Of a stretch of DNA of 59,674 nt, positions 8,801 to 17,932 are shown piece by piece. The stretch covers positions 1-59,674 of the forward strand of contig JABDBG010000006.1 in the NCBI GenBank assembly GCA_013288745.1, in the 5' to 3' direction. Both the position numbers and the translations under genes were made by a program. Below the pieces are notes generated by a model. It did no database searches and was not told where the DNA came from. It saw only the letters and a list, made by a program, of their open reading frames with translations. Each line of letters begins with the position of its first letter. Position 1 is the first letter of the stretch. The stretch is from Bacteroidota bacterium. GTDB taxonomy: Bacteria; Bacteroidota; Bacteroidia; Chitinophagales; Chitinophagaceae.

Positions 8801-8997
8801 GCAAAGAAAAGCTCTTTATCAATCCGGAAGATATTGAAACAGTCAAACAACAAATAACAACCGTATGGACCAAAATACAGGCACGCGAATTTTATACTGG
8901 CTGTGGCAAAGAAGATTGCCATTGGTGCAACTTTGTAAAAGACAATAAGCTGGCAGTGGCCTTACACGAGCTCGACGAAGAAGAAGTGGCAGAATAG
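5848..8997 (+). CDS. UvrD/Rep-type helicase fused to RecB-type nuclease
   Basis: 1049 residues. The N-terminal ~700 are a superfamily 1A helicase: Walker A GPGTGKT (39-45), Walker B VDEYQDT (D274, E275), motif III GDDDQSIYRFQG, motif V TAHGSKGLEFEYVFFAG and motif VI RRLFYVALTRAEKYL. The C-terminal third is a PD-(D/E)XK nuclease with LKGKLDKLE and VVDYKSGD as metal-binding motifs. Cysteines in YLNCPLGFYY and in TGCGKEDCHWCNF sit where AddB/AdnA-type nucleases hold a 4Fe-4S cluster. It most likely unwinds and degrades duplex ends in recombination or repair, like AdnA/AddA proteins. No partner subunit is adjacent. Transcribed alone from a promoter touching its start. Confidence 0.9.
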   Translation: MQHYREILQTKFTEEYEKLNPQQRIAVDTIEGPVMVIAGPGTGKTQILAVRIGKILLDTDALPQNILCLTYTDAGTIAMRKRLLQFIGSDAYKVNIHTFHSFCNDIIQENLSMFEKTSLDALSELEGIQLFKQLIDSFPKNHALKRYRGDVYFEINNLKNLFSSMKREGWSPELINQKIAEYIADLPTRDEYVAKRAVKEFKKGDVRTDKIEEEKEKMEKLQAAVNEFNNFQSIMRQRNRYDFDDMINWVIKVFEENKNLLANYQERFQYILVDEYQDTSGTQNRLVQLLISYWEKPNVFVVGDDDQSIYRFQGANVENMLDFATNYTKDLKTVILGNNYRSTQPILNISKILINNNNERLVNQIDGLSKNLISSNIKISSLKNEPVIIEYNSVKEEMAHICNQVAELVQLGIAPGKIAVIYKENKYGADLNKYFRLKGIPVYSKRSINILDHPFAKKIIQLLRYLETEHNIPYGGDEILFEILHYDFYHIPPIEIAKITVAVNSKRYNGEATSIRKLLSDKATAPKKDLFDTGINEGLKNISIIIEKLIADVSNVTLQQLFENIIREAGVLTYIMNSDDKIMLMQVLTALFDFIKEETSRNTSLDLKGLIEIIDLMAKEGLSLPMIQVAGSDKGVNLLTAHGSKGLEFEYVFFAGVNASSWEKKRKPGGGYKFPDTMFSSQPKSGDEEELRRLFYVALTRAEKYLTISYAKFKNDGKEMEPSMFIAEILQQYPLPIEKVALNDEEMATFELLQFAAQAPEIERTEEDFITPLLEKFVMNVTALNSYLNCPLGFYYKNLIRIPSGKSEATEFGSSIHYALEKLFRKMQEGKQDKFPSKEEMLSDFKWYMNRHRENFTKQAFDRRMEQGGIILPAYYDKYISSWNKVVSVELNIRGVVVNNVPLKGKLDKLEFNGKEVNVVDYKSGDIDKAIPKMKPPHEKDPNGGDYWRQAVFYKILIDNYKLKDWKVVSTEFDFVEPDKKKEYRKEKLFINPEDIETVKQQITTVWTKIQAREFYTGCGKEDCHWCNFVKDNKLAVALHELDEEEVAE

Positions 8998-9047
8998 ATT
9001 AAGGCATATTTATGATTTTAAAATAAGCGCAAACACCCGAAACAGTT

Positions 9048-9055
9048 TAAGTTTG
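9048..9055 (+). promoter_or_regulatory. -7 promoter element for the lipoprotein gene
   Basis: TAAGTTTG matches TAnnTTTG and lies 20 bp before the ATG at 9075, giving a predicted leader of about 13 nt. Confidence 0.55.
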
Positions 9056-9074
9056 CAAATAATTTCAAAACACG

Positions 9075-10472
9075 ATGAAGTTTTCAAGTATTGTATATTT
9101 TTTATTGTTTGGTTTTATAGTGGCTATTTTTATTGTTGGTGGCGTTGGATGTGCCCAGATCGGCAATCCTACTGGCGGACCAAAAGATACACTTGCACCA
9201 GTATTGGTCAATACACATCCCGCAATTTTTACTACTAATTTTAAGGCTAATACCATAACGATGTCTTTTGATGAGTATATCAGCCTGAAAGACATACAAA
9301 ACAATTTATTGGTATCACCCTATCCAAAAAAAAATCCGACAATTACTTTTAGAAATAAAACGGTAACAATAAAATTAAGAGACAGTTTAAAAGCAAACAC
9401 AACGTATGCGATCAATTTTGGAAATGCATTGGTAGATGTACATGAAGGCAATATCTATAAAAACCTTACCTATGTTTTTTCAACAGGCAATGCGATCGAT
9501 TCACTTAAAATAGGCGGTACCGTTACCCTGGCAGAAACAGGTAAAACAGATAGCTCTATATTGGTATTATTATATCCGGGCGATGCACCGGATTCTGCTG
9601 TACAAAATTTTAAACCCCGGTATGTGACAAGGCTGATGCCGGGAGGTAAATTCCTTTTTACTAATCTGCCTGCAAAAACATTTAGGATCTATGCGCTGGG
9701 AGATATAGGCGGTACCAAAATATATAATTCACCTACAGAAGAATTTGCATTTGCTGATAGTACAGTTCAACCATCCATTAAGGTAACAAATCCTGTGGAA
9801 TTATTTGCTTACCAGGCAAAAAAACCAAAGCAGCCAGCAGTAGCTCCCGCTAAAACATCCAAGGCAGCAAAAAAATTCAAGTATACCACAAATATTTCTA
9901 TAGCCCCACAGGATATTTTTGCCGGCTTAGAACTGGATTTTAATATCCCCTTGAAAAATTTTGATCAGAGTAAAATAATCCTGACGGATACATTCTATAA
10001 TCCGCAACCATTTAGATTATTGCTCGATAGCACTGCAACAAAATTAACATTAAAACGTAGCTGGAAAACCGATGAGCATTATAAGCTGATCGTGATAAAA
10101 GATGGGTTCACTGATACATTGGGCCATACTTTAAACAAAACGGATACCATTTCATTCAGCACAAAAAAAGAAAGCGATTACGGAACATTGGTATTACGTT
10201 TTTCAAATATCGATCTGTCACAACATCCTGTTCTGCAATTTGTGCAAGGTGGTAATATAGTAGAATCAGCATCACTTACATCCACCGAATGGCATGCCGA
10301 TCTGTTCAATCCCGGAGAATATGATCTGCGTATTTTGTATGATACCAATAATAACGGCGTATGGGATCCGGGCGATTATTTAAAACATTTACAACCCGAA
10401 AAAGTAATCTCTTTTGATAAAAAATTAAAGATCAAAGCAGATTGGGATAATGAAAGAGACATTAAATTATAA
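9075..10472 (+). CDS. Ig-like domain lipoprotein
   Basis: 465 residues. A signal peptide runs to a lipobox, VGGVGC, with C26 as the predicted lipidated residue, followed by QIGNPTGGPKD, a start typical of a Bacteroidota lipoprotein family. Residues ~37-130 look like a Big_5 Ig-like domain (TITMSFDEYISLKD, the FRNKTVTIKL strand, STGNAIDSL). A second Ig-like stretch follows near 280-360 (GLELDFNIPLKNFD). The C-terminus contains YDTNNNGVWDPGDYL, resembling a calcium-binding loop. It should sit in the outer membrane, periplasmic or surface-exposed; its role is unknown. recR starts 15 bp after its stop, so the two may be co-transcribed. Confidence 0.82.
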   Translation: MKFSSIVYFLLFGFIVAIFIVGGVGCAQIGNPTGGPKDTLAPVLVNTHPAIFTTNFKANTITMSFDEYISLKDIQNNLLVSPYPKKNPTITFRNKTVTIKLRDSLKANTTYAINFGNALVDVHEGNIYKNLTYVFSTGNAIDSLKIGGTVTLAETGKTDSSILVLLYPGDAPDSAVQNFKPRYVTRLMPGGKFLFTNLPAKTFRIYALGDIGGTKIYNSPTEEFAFADSTVQPSIKVTNPVELFAYQAKKPKQPAVAPAKTSKAAKKFKYTTNISIAPQDIFAGLELDFNIPLKNFDQSKIILTDTFYNPQPFRLLLDSTATKLTLKRSWKTDEHYKLIVIKDGFTDTLGHTLNKTDTISFSTKKESDYGTLVLRFSNIDLSQHPVLQFVQGGNIVESASLTSTEWHADLFNPGEYDLRILYDTNNNGVWDPGDYLKHLQPEKVISFDKKLKIKADWDNERDIKL

Positions 10473-10487
10473 TCATAACAGTTAACC

Positions 10488-11108
10488 ATGGTTTTCTCCT
10501 CCACACTTCTGGAAAATGCGGTCAATGAATTTGCGAAGTTGCCGGGCATAGGAAAAAAGACAGCTTTGCGTTTAGTGTTGCACCTTATCAGGCAAGATGT
10601 AAATGAAGTAGAATATTTTAGTGAAACCATCGCTAAAATGCGGGAAGAGATAAAATTCTGTAGCCGCTGCCATAATATTTCCGATCATACTTTGTGCAAT
10701 ATTTGTAGTAACCCATCGCGCAAGCAAGAACTATTATGCGTGGTAGAAAATATCCGCGACGTAATTGCCATCGAAAGCACCCAGCAATTCAACGGTGTTT
10801 ACCATGTGCTTGGTGGTATCATTTCTCCATTGGACGGTGTTGGACCCGAACAGCTCAATATCGATAGCCTGGTTCAAAGAGTTGAAAAGGAGCCTATCAC
10901 CGAAATAATCTTTGCCCTAAATCCAAATATCCAGGGAGATACAACCTTATATTATATCAGCAAAAAGATAAAGAACAGGCCGGTAAAGATCACTACCATC
11001 GCCCGCGGCATCGCCTTCGGAGGCGAACTTGAGTATGCAGATGAGATGACACTGGCCAAAAGCATCAGCAACCGTATTTCCATTGATAATTATATTACCG
11101 GAAGTTGA
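10488..11108 (+). CDS. recR: Recombination mediator RecR
   Basis: 206 residues, the usual RecR length of about 200. An N-terminal helix-hairpin-helix (FAKLPGIGKKTALRLVLHL) is followed by a four-cysteine zinc finger (CSRCHNISDHTLCNIC), then a Toprim domain (VVENIRDVIAIE, YHVLGGIISPLDGVGP) and the C-terminal Walker-B-like segment. RecR acts with RecO and RecF to load RecA on gapped DNA; the partners are not in this window. The stop codon lies at the edge of a 23-bp inverted repeat that may end its transcript. Confidence 0.97.
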   Translation: MVFSSTLLENAVNEFAKLPGIGKKTALRLVLHLIRQDVNEVEYFSETIAKMREEIKFCSRCHNISDHTLCNICSNPSRKQELLCVVENIRDVIAIESTQQFNGVYHVLGGIISPLDGVGPEQLNIDSLVQRVEKEPITEIIFALNPNIQGDTTLYYISKKIKNRPVKITTIARGIAFGGELEYADEMTLAKSISNRISIDNYITGS

Positions 11109-11181
11109 TAGAACGCAGATTTTCATGATCCTGAAGATTAATCATGATTTTTCATAACGATCATGAAAATCTGCGTTCTAT
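11108..11181. repeat. 23-bp perfect inverted repeat after recR
   Basis: The arm at 11108-11130 (core GAACGCAGATTTTCATGATC) is exactly complementary to 11159-11181, with a 28-nt loop. The left arm begins at the last base of the recR stop codon. The loop holds a partial third copy of the motif (AATCATGATTTTTCAT). There is no T-run, so it is not a standard terminator; it could still end or stabilise transcripts, or be a REP-like dispersed element. Confidence 0.85.
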
Positions 11182-11476
11182 TTCGACATCAACCATTTTG
11201 CATTCCCGTATTCTTTTAGTAATTTTGCCTTTGCCCTTCAGGCAGATTTGTTTATTGTTCAGCCTGGAGAAAAGCCAATATTTGTCACTACAAATATTTT
11301 CTTAGAACTAATAAACGAGATCAATTTGGCACATCTTCACACAGGTTGTTTATCGTTTGTTACATAAGATTATTTTTTTAGTGAACATTGGCTCATTGTT
11401 CAGCATCGTTGCGTCGCACACTTCAACGGCAATAATGCTACTGATCTTTTTTCTGAAGTGATTAAATAGATAGAAA
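11182..11476 (+). other. metH upstream region with hairpins, no gene
   Basis: About 295 bp without a credible open frame. Close to metH several short stems are possible on the plus strand: TGAACA (11382-11387) with TGTTCA (11397-11402), GTTG (11408-11411) with CAAC (11424-11427), and CACTTCA (11419-11425) with TGAAGTG (11454-11460). The latter two compete, as in switching leaders. The SAM-I and cobalamin riboswitch core motifs are not recognisable. Nothing else is seen here. Confidence 0.35.
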
Positions 11477-12493
11477 ATGAAAGACATCAAGGAAGAATTA
11501 AAAAAACGGATCCTCATCATTGATGGCGCAATGGGCACCATGATCCAACGCTATAAATTAGAAGAAGAAGATTATCGCGGCGAAAGATTTAAGAACTGGC
11601 ATTCCGATGTAAAAGGCAATAACGACCTGTTAAGCATCACACAACCTCAGATCATCGAAGCCATCCACAAAGAATACTTGGAAGCGGGTGCAGATATTAT
11701 CGAGACAAATACTTTCAGCAGCACTGTTATTGCACAGGCAGATTATGATATGCAGGCGATCGCTTATGAAATGAATGTAGCGTCCGCACAATGCGCCAGA
11801 AGTGCAGCAGACGAATACACCGCAAAGAATCCAAACAAACCAAGGTATGTAGCAGGCGCTATCGGCCCGTTAAATAAAACACTCAGCTTATCACCGGATG
11901 TAAATAATCCTGGTTTCAGAGCTGTAACTTTTGATGAAGTAGCAGCAGCTTACACAGAACAAATTAAAGGTTTGATCGAAGGTGGTGTAGATATTTTATT
12001 GATCGAAACAATTTTTGATACACTCAATGCAAAAGCTGCTATCTACGCAGTAAAAAAATATTTTCGCGAAATAAAACAACAAGAACTACCGATCATGATC
12101 AGCGGTACGATCACCGATGCATCCGGCAGAACATTAAGCGGACAAACATTAGAAGCATTCTATGTGTCAGTTGCACATGCCAATCCTTTAAGTGTTGGAT
12201 TGAATTGCGCATTAGGTGCATCAGAAATGCGCCCGCATATTGAAGAGCTGAGTCATATTGCCGGCTGCTTTACATCGGCATATCCAAACGCGGGTTTACC
12301 AAATGCATTTGGTGAATACGACGAACAGCCGCACGAAACAGCACATATCATTGAAGAATGGGCTGCCAACGGCTGGTTAAATATTGTGGGCGGATGTTGC
12401 GGTACAACACCGGATCACATCAAACATATTGCAGATGAAGTAGCGAAATTTGCACCAAGAAATTTACCTGTAATAGAAAAAGAACTAGCATAA
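11477..12493 (+). CDS. metH: Methionine synthase, homocysteine-binding subunit
   Basis: 338 residues covering only the homocysteine S-methyltransferase module of cobalamin-dependent methionine synthase. The zinc ligands are visible: C244 in GLNCALG and the C307-C308 pair in [10 protein letters not shown]. It starts with the family motif [13 protein letters not shown]. The remaining modules follow 5 bp downstream as a separate protein, so this organism has a two-polypeptide MetH, in which the zinc-activated homocysteine thiolate must meet the cobalamin domain in trans. A full-length MetH has about 1220 residues; the two parts add up to 1247. Confidence 0.95.
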   Translation: MKDIKEELKKRILIIDGAMGTMIQRYKLEEEDYRGERFKNWHSDVKGNNDLLSITQPQIIEAIHKEYLEAGADIIETNTFSSTVIAQADYDMQAIAYEMNVASAQCARSAADEYTAKNPNKPRYVAGAIGPLNKTLSLSPDVNNPGFRAVTFDEVAAAYTEQIKGLIEGGVDILLIETIFDTLNAKAAIYAVKKYFREIKQQELPIMISGTITDASGRTLSGQTLEAFYVSVAHANPLSVGLNCALGASEMRPHIEELSHIAGCFTSAYPNAGLPNAFGEYDEQPHETAHIIEEWAANGWLNIVGGCCGTTPDHIKHIADEVAKFAPRNLPVIEKELA

Positions 12494-12498
12494 GATCC

Positions 12499-15228
12499 AT
12501 GAGCGAGATAACACACATCAAACCATACTTAAGGTTAAGCGGATTAGAACCCTTGATCGTTCGTCCCGAAACAAATTTTATTAATGTTGGGGAACGCACC
12601 AATGTAACCGGTTCCAAAAAATTTGCAAGATTAATTCGTGAAGATAAATACGAAGAAGCTTTATCTGTTGCGCGCCAGCAGGTAGAAAGCGGTGCGCAGG
12701 TAATCGATATCAATATGGATGACGCCTTGTTGGAAGGCGTTAGCGCCATGACCACTTTTTTAAATTTAGTACAAGCTGAACCTGATATCGCCAAGATCCC
12801 GATCATGATCGATAGCAGTAAATTCGAAATTATTGAAGCGGGTTTAAAATGTGTGCAGGGAAAATGTATCGTGAATTCTATCTCCATGAAAGAAGGCGAA
12901 GCGAAATTTATTGAACAAGCTTTCATTTGCAAAAGTTACGGCGCAGCAGTAGTTGTAATGGCTTTTGATGAAGTAGGACAGGCCGACACTAAAGAAAGAA
13001 AAGTAGAGATCTGTCATAGAGCGTATAAAATTCTGACAGAACAAGTTGGGTACGATCCGCAGGATATTATTTTTGATCCAAACATTTTCGCGGTAGCAAC
13101 AGGTATTGAAGAGCATAGCAATTATGCAGTAGATTTTATCGAAGCAACTGCAGAAATAAAAAGATTAATGCCGTTGGCAAAGATCAGCGGAGGTGTAAGT
13201 AATGTATCTTTTTCTTTCAGAGGAAATGATCATGTGCGGGAAGCTATACACAGTGTATTCTTATATTATGCTATTAAAGCCGGGATGGACATGGGTATTG
13301 TAAATGCTGGTCAGCTGGTAGTGTACGATGAGATCGAACCTACACTAAGAGACCTCTGCGAAGATGTTATCTTAAACAGAAATAACACGAACAACGAAGC
13401 AACAGAAGCCCTCATCAATTTTGCAGAAACTGTAAAAGCAAAAGGCAAAGTAGAAGTTAAAGATGAAAAGTGGAGAAATGAACCGGTAGAAAAAAGAATG
13501 GCGCATGCCCTGATCAACGGTATTACAGATTATATTGACATTGATACCGAAGAAGCAAGACAAAAATATCCTAAACCATTAGATGTGATCGAAGGTCCTT
13601 TAATGGATGGAATGAATATAGTTGGTGATCTGTTTGGTGCAGGTAAAATGTTTTTACCACAGGTAGTAAAAAGTGCACGTGTAATGAAAAAAGCTGTGGC
13701 AGTTTTAACTCCGTATATCGAACAGGAAAAAGAAGATAGAAAACAGGCGCATCTTGCCGCAGGTACAATTAATGTTGAAGCCGCAGGCGCCGCTAAAATT
13801 TTATTGGCGACTGTAAAAGGCGATGTACATGATATTGGAAAAAATATTGTGGGCGTAGTATTAGGCTGTAACGGTTATGATATTATTGATCTCGGTGTAA
13901 TGGTACCTGCTGATAAAATATTAAGCGAAGCAATAAAACACAATGTAGATATAATTGGCTTGAGCGGATTGATAACACCATCGTTAGATGAAATGGTGCA
14001 TATCGGCCGTGAAATGAAAAGGCGCAATATGGATATTCCATTATTGATCGGCGGTGCTACTACAAGCCGCATGCATACAGCCGTAAAAATTGCGCCCGAA
14101 TATGATAATGGTGTTGTACATGTATTGGATGCATCACGCAGTGTAACTGTTGCCGGTAGTTTATTAAGCAAAGAACAAAAACCCGAATTTTTAAATGGCA
14201 TAAAAACAGAATACACTAAATTAAAATCAGACTTCGGCAATAAAAAGACAGTAAAGAATTATTTAAAATTTTCCGAAGCGCAACTTAATCCTGTAAAGAT
14301 CGACTGGGATAATTTTATTCCGGTTAAACCAGCATTTATCGGAACAAAAATATTTGATAATTACGACCTAAGCGAGATCGCGGAATACATTGACTGGCAA
14401 CCATTTTTCATCGCCTGGGAAATGCATGGAAAATTCCCCGCAATTTTAACCGATGAGATAATTGGGAAAGAAGCAACGAATTTATACAACGATGCTAAAG
14501 TATTGTTGAAAAAGATCATTGATGAAAAATGGTTGAATGCAAAAGGCGTTATCGGTTTTTGGGAAGCTGATAAAACAGCACCCGATACTGTTGTTATAAA
14601 AAGAGGTAATGATGCAATCGATCTGCAGTTTCTGCGCCAGCAAATAAAAAAAGCACCCGGACAACCGAATTTTTCCTTAGCGGATTTTATAATACCTGCT
14701 GAATATGAAAAGCAAGATTATATGGGTGCATTTTCTGTAACGATCGAAGGTATTGAACCGCATATCAAACGTTTTGAAGATAACCTCGACGATTACAATA
14801 AAATAATATTACAGGCATTGGCGGATCGTTTTGCAGAGGCTTTTGCAGAAGTGTTACACAAAAAAACACGCCAGCAATACTGGGGTTATGTAAGCGACGA
14901 ACATTTGACTAACGAGCAATTGATCAAAGAAGAATACATGGGTATCCGCCCTGCGCCTGGTTATCCTGCTTGTCCTGACCATACAGAAAAATACAAACTG
15001 TTTGATCTGTTAGGCGGTAAAGAAACTACGGGCATCACATTAACAGAATCACTGGCGATGTATCCCGGCTCTTCTGTCTGTGGCTGGTATTTTGCCAATC
15101 CTGAAAGCAAATATTTCGGAGTAGGTAAAATTGAAAAGGACCAGGTACTGGATTATACCCAAAGAAAAAAAATGTCTTTAGAAGAAGTAGAACGCTGGTT
15201 AAGGCCGGTGCTCGAATATGATGCATAA
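12499..15228 (+). CDS. metH: Methionine synthase, folate/cobalamin/activation subunit
   Basis: 909 residues. Pterin-binding domain (~20-290) with [16 protein letters not shown] and [12 protein letters not shown]; helical cap (~310-400); cobalamin domain with DVHDIGKN (D442, H444, the lower axial histidine), [13 protein letters not shown] and GGATTS; and a C-terminal AdoMet activation domain with [12 protein letters not shown]. It transfers the methyl group from 5-methyltetrahydrofolate via cobalamin to homocysteine bound on the upstream subunit. The 5-bp gap between the genes implies coupled translation. There is no stop or frameshift scar: the N-terminus has its own ATG and a normal start, so the split looks ancestral. 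Confidence 0.96.
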   Translation: MSEITHIKPYLRLSGLEPLIVRPETNFINVGERTNVTGSKKFARLIREDKYEEALSVARQQVESGAQVIDINMDDALLEGVSAMTTFLNLVQAEPDIAKIPIMIDSSKFEIIEAGLKCVQGKCIVNSISMKEGEAKFIEQAFICKSYGAAVVVMAFDEVGQADTKERKVEICHRAYKILTEQVGYDPQDIIFDPNIFAVATGIEEHSNYAVDFIEATAEIKRLMPLAKISGGVSNVSFSFRGNDHVREAIHSVFLYYAIKAGMDMGIVNAGQLVVYDEIEPTLRDLCEDVILNRNNTNNEATEALINFAETVKAKGKVEVKDEKWRNEPVEKRMAHALINGITDYIDIDTEEARQKYPKPLDVIEGPLMDGMNIVGDLFGAGKMFLPQVVKSARVMKKAVAVLTPYIEQEKEDRKQAHLAAGTINVEAAGAAKILLATVKGDVHDIGKNIVGVVLGCNGYDIIDLGVMVPADKILSEAIKHNVDIIGLSGLITPSLDEMVHIGREMKRRNMDIPLLIGGATTSRMHTAVKIAPEYDNGVVHVLDASRSVTVAGSLLSKEQKPEFLNGIKTEYTKLKSDFGNKKTVKNYLKFSEAQLNPVKIDWDNFIPVKPAFIGTKIFDNYDLSEIAEYIDWQPFFIAWEMHGKFPAILTDEIIGKEATNLYNDAKVLLKKIIDEKWLNAKGVIGFWEADKTAPDTVVIKRGNDAIDLQFLRQQIKKAPGQPNFSLADFIIPAEYEKQDYMGAFSVTIEGIEPHIKRFEDNLDDYNKIILQALADRFAEAFAEVLHKKTRQQYWGYVSDEHLTNEQLIKEEYMGIRPAPGYPACPDHTEKYKLFDLLGGKETTGITLTESLAMYPGSSVCGWYFANPESKYFGVGKIEKDQVLDYTQRKKMSLEEVERWLRPVLEYDA

Positions 15229-15309
15229 CATGCCGTTCACATAATAGGTATTGATTTATATACACGGCTACTTTCTTTTATTTACTTTTACGTCCCAAAT
15301 ACAAATTTG

Positions 15310-16158
15310 ATGATAAACAAAAAGATTGCAATAGGTTCAATAGCAACAATGATATTATTGACTGCTGCATTTTCTGCGAATGCACAAACAGAAAAAAAGA
15401 AAAGAAAACACGAGATCTATTTTTCCTGGGGATATAATAAAGAAACTTACACCAATAGTAATATAAGAGTTAATCAGCCTTCTCTTGGTAATAATTATAC
15501 CTGGGTAAATATTAACGGACAAGATCATCCGGGGTGGGATGATGGGCTCTTTCATAAAGCATTATCTATTCCTCAATACAATTATCGGTTAGGGCTTTTT
15601 TTAAACAGAAAAAAAGGGTGGGCTGTTGAGATCAATTTCGATCATACTAAATTTCTTTTTGAAGACCAGACGGCCCGCTTGAACGGCACTTTACATGGCA
15701 GACAAGTTGATACTTTAATTCATTTTAATAATGCTAACGGTTATTATTATTATTTGAATAACGGCGCAAATTTTCTTTTGTTCAATTTGGTAAAACGTTG
15801 GAATTTAATGGCAGATAGAAGCGGAAATGTAAAGATCGATGCATTGGCTAAATTTGGCATTGGTCCTGTTATACCTCATGTACAGGATGGCTTCTTTTTA
15901 GATTCAACTTCAGGCGTTCTTCAGGAAAAACCTAATAACCCGCATTTTCAATTAGGTGGATGGAATGTTGGCGCAGAAGCAGCTGTCAGAGCTACTTTTG
16001 GCCACTATGTATATTTAGAATATTCTAATAAAGTGGACTACGCGCGTTATTCCGGCCTGAAAATTTATGATGGAACAGCCAAACAGGCTTTTGGTACTTA
16101 TGAAATGATACTAAGCTTAGGTCTAACAATTCCTGAAGGCAGAAGATCGGAAGAATAG
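15310..16158 (+). CDS. Predicted outer-membrane beta-barrel protein
   Basis: 282 residues. The signal peptide ends near FSANAQ. The mature protein alternates aromatic and polar residues in short strands (EIYFSWGYNKETY, YRLGLFLNRKKGWAVEINFD, ALAKFGIGPVIP, NVGAEAAVRATFGHYVYLEY) and ends with MILSLGLTIPEG, consistent with an 8- to 10-stranded outer-membrane barrel. The family is not recognised. A TTG at 15307 directly precedes the ATG at 15310; the ATG is taken as the start. It sits between metH and xth with no obvious shared role. Confidence 0.7.
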   Translation: MINKKIAIGSIATMILLTAAFSANAQTEKKKRKHEIYFSWGYNKETYTNSNIRVNQPSLGNNYTWVNINGQDHPGWDDGLFHKALSIPQYNYRLGLFLNRKKGWAVEINFDHTKFLFEDQTARLNGTLHGRQVDTLIHFNNANGYYYYLNNGANFLLFNLVKRWNLMADRSGNVKIDALAKFGIGPVIPHVQDGFFLDSTSGVLQEKPNNPHFQLGGWNVGAEAAVRATFGHYVYLEYSNKVDYARYSGLKIYDGTAKQAFGTYEMILSLGLTIPEGRRSEE

Positions 16159-16193
16159 TATTTGTATATTAGCAGCCACTTAATTCAATCAAT

Positions 16194-16967
16194 ATGCGCA
16201 TCATCTCTTATAATGTTAATGGCATACGCGCCGCTTTTAAAAAAGGATTTATTGATTGGTTACAAACTAATCCGGCAGATATTATTTGTCTACAGGAAAC
16301 CAAGGCAACAAAAGATGATGTTGATTATAAACAATTAGAAGCTTTAGGTTTTGAACATCATTGGTTCAGTGCGCAAAAAAAAGGCTATAGCGGTGTAGCC
16401 ATCTTCACAAAAATAAAACCCGATAAAGTACATATCGGCGTAGGACTTCCATCAAGCGACAGCGAAGGACGTGTGATACAATTAGATTTTGGCGAGATAC
16501 GTTTGATCAATGCTTATTTTCCTTCAGGCACAAGTGGTGATGAAAGACAAGCGTTTAAATATGTGTGGTTAGATGAGTTTCATAATTACTTAACCGATCT
16601 GAGAAAAACAAATCCTAAAATAATTTTGTGTGGCGATTATAATATTGCTCATAACGAAATTGATATCCATGATCCAAAAGGAAATAAAAAAAGCAGTGGT
16701 TTTTTACCGGAAGAGCGTTCGTGGATGGATAAATTTTTAGGTAGCGGATGGATAGATACTTTTCGCGAATTTCATAAAGAGCCACATCGGTATAGTTGGT
16801 GGAGCCAGCGTTTCCCAACGGTAAGATTAAATAACAAAGGCTGGCGAATCGATTATATAACGGTTACAGAGCCATTACAAAAGCAACTGGTAGATGCTGA
16901 TATTTATCCTGATGTAAAACACAGTGACCATTGCCCTATCTATTTAGAATTGAAACAAAAATTGTAA
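16194..16967 (+). CDS. xth: Exodeoxyribonuclease III
   Basis: 257 residues, an apurinic endonuclease of the ExoIII/APE1 family acting in base excision repair. Conserved blocks are present in order: SYNVNGIRAA, LQETKA (metal-binding glutamate), YSGVAIF, CGDYNIAHNEIDIHDPKGN (catalytic Asp/Asn), SGFLPEERSWMD, YSWWSQR, GWRIDYI and SDHCPIYLEL (final catalytic histidine). No truncation. A DUF4286 gene starts 7 bp after its stop, suggesting co-transcription. Confidence 0.97.
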   Translation: MRIISYNVNGIRAAFKKGFIDWLQTNPADIICLQETKATKDDVDYKQLEALGFEHHWFSAQKKGYSGVAIFTKIKPDKVHIGVGLPSSDSEGRVIQLDFGEIRLINAYFPSGTSGDERQAFKYVWLDEFHNYLTDLRKTNPKIILCGDYNIAHNEIDIHDPKGNKKSSGFLPEERSWMDKFLGSGWIDTFREFHKEPHRYSWWSQRFPTVRLNNKGWRIDYITVTEPLQKQLVDADIYPDVKHSDHCPIYLELKQKL

Positions 16968-16974
16968 GCCTTCT

Positions 16975-17280
16975 ATGTTTATTTATAACGTTACTTCAAA
17001 AGTTACTTGGGCAATTCACGATGAATGGATCGCGTGGATGAAAGAGATACACACAAAAGCTGTTGTAGATACCGGCTGCTTTACAAGTGTTACTATTTTA
17101 CGTTTATTAGAAGTAGAGGAAGAAGAAGGACCAACGTATGCTATTCAGTATTCTGCAGAAAGTAAAAGTTTGTACAATCAATATATAGAAAAATTTGCTC
17201 CCGCATTCAAACAAGAAATATTTAATAAATGGGGAGATAATTTCATAGCCTTTCGTTCATTGATGCAGGTTGTTAATTAA
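16975..17280 (+). CDS. DUF4286 family protein
   Basis: 101 residues beginning MFIYNVTSKVTWAIHDEWIAW, the start typical of DUF4286, a small alpha/beta family of Bacteroidota with a ferredoxin-like dimeric barrel look. It has no catalytic motif. The family's function is unknown. It starts 7 bp after xth and is probably in the same transcript. Confidence 0.82.
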   Translation: MFIYNVTSKVTWAIHDEWIAWMKEIHTKAVVDTGCFTSVTILRLLEVEEEEGPTYAIQYSAESKSLYNQYIEKFAPAFKQEIFNKWGDNFIAFRSLMQVVN

Positions 17281-17513
17281 GTGTGCAAAACAATTTAATT
17301 AACCTTTTATCAGTTATTAAGAAGAAATTACTATCGCTAAAACCCCAATGACAAAGGATTTGCCCGTTTCTCATGCTGAAACCCTTGCTGGTAAGGCATT
17401 TACAAATACGTATTGTTCACCTCGATATTTTTTTAAAAGCGACCAAATTGCTATATGCCTTGTTCCTTATGGATTATAGCGTTTTTATAAAAATAAAATT
17501 AACCAGAAAAAAT

Positions 17514-17543
17514 TTTGTTGCAATCAAAAACCCTCTATATTTG
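17514..17543 (+). promoter_or_regulatory. Promoter of the HU gene
   Basis: TTTG at 17514-17517 and TATATTTG at 17536-17543 are separated by 18 bp, a near-ideal Bacteroidota -33/-7 promoter. Transcription should start about 7 bp downstream, leaving a 20-nt A-rich leader before the ATG at 17572. The 230 bp upstream of it hold no recognisable gene. Confidence 0.75.
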
Positions 17544-17571
17544 TCGCAGTAAAAAAATTAAAAATTTAACT

Positions 17572-17841
17572 ATGAACAAAGCTGAATTAATTGCAAAAAT
17601 TGCTGACGACGCAGAAATTACAAAAACCCAAGCTAACGCTACTTTAGATTCATTTATTGAAGCGGTTACTAAAACTTTAAAAGGTGGTGGTAAAGTTACA
17701 TTGGTAGGTTTTGGTACTTTTTCAGTATCTAAAAGAGCAGCACGTAACGGACGTAATCCTCAAACAGGTGCTGTTATTAAGATCAAAGCTAAAAAAGTAG
17801 CAAAGTTTAAAGCTGGTAAAGAATTGTCTGGCAAATTGTAA
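17572..17841 (+). CDS. hup: Histone-like protein HU
   Basis: 89 residues, the standard HU length. It starts [20 protein letters not shown] and contains the dimer core plus the DNA-binding arm [21 protein letters not shown], including the conserved Arg-Asn-Pro tip that intercalates into DNA. It bends and compacts DNA as a dimer. The open frame extends upstream to 17515, but that start lies inside the promoter; the ATG at 17572 gives the canonical N-terminus. A strong promoter and a terminator fit a highly expressed single gene. Confidence 0.97.
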   Translation: MNKAELIAKIADDAEITKTQANATLDSFIEAVTKTLKGGGKVTLVGFGTFSVSKRAARNGRNPQTGAVIKIKAKKVAKFKAGKELSGKL

Positions 17842-17859
17842 TGCTATTAAAACAAAATT

Positions 17860-17895
17860 AAAAAGCAAGGCGTATTATATATGTCTTGCTTTTTT
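17860..17895 (+). terminator. Terminator after the HU gene
   Basis: The stem AAGCAAG/CTTGCTT is followed by a T-run, 20-50 bp after the HU stop. Confidence 0.85.
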
Positions 17896-17932
17896 AATCT
17901 CACTAATCAACAAACACTAATCAAAATAAATT

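Noticed and set aside
11182..11476. SAM or cobalamin riboswitch ahead of metH
   Set aside because: Expected from the gene's function, but the SAM-I core and the cobalamin box could not be found; only short generic stems are present.
12420..12932. A 170-residue antisense frame across the two metH genes
   Set aside because: It lies opposite conserved metH sequence on both sides and shows no recognisable domain.
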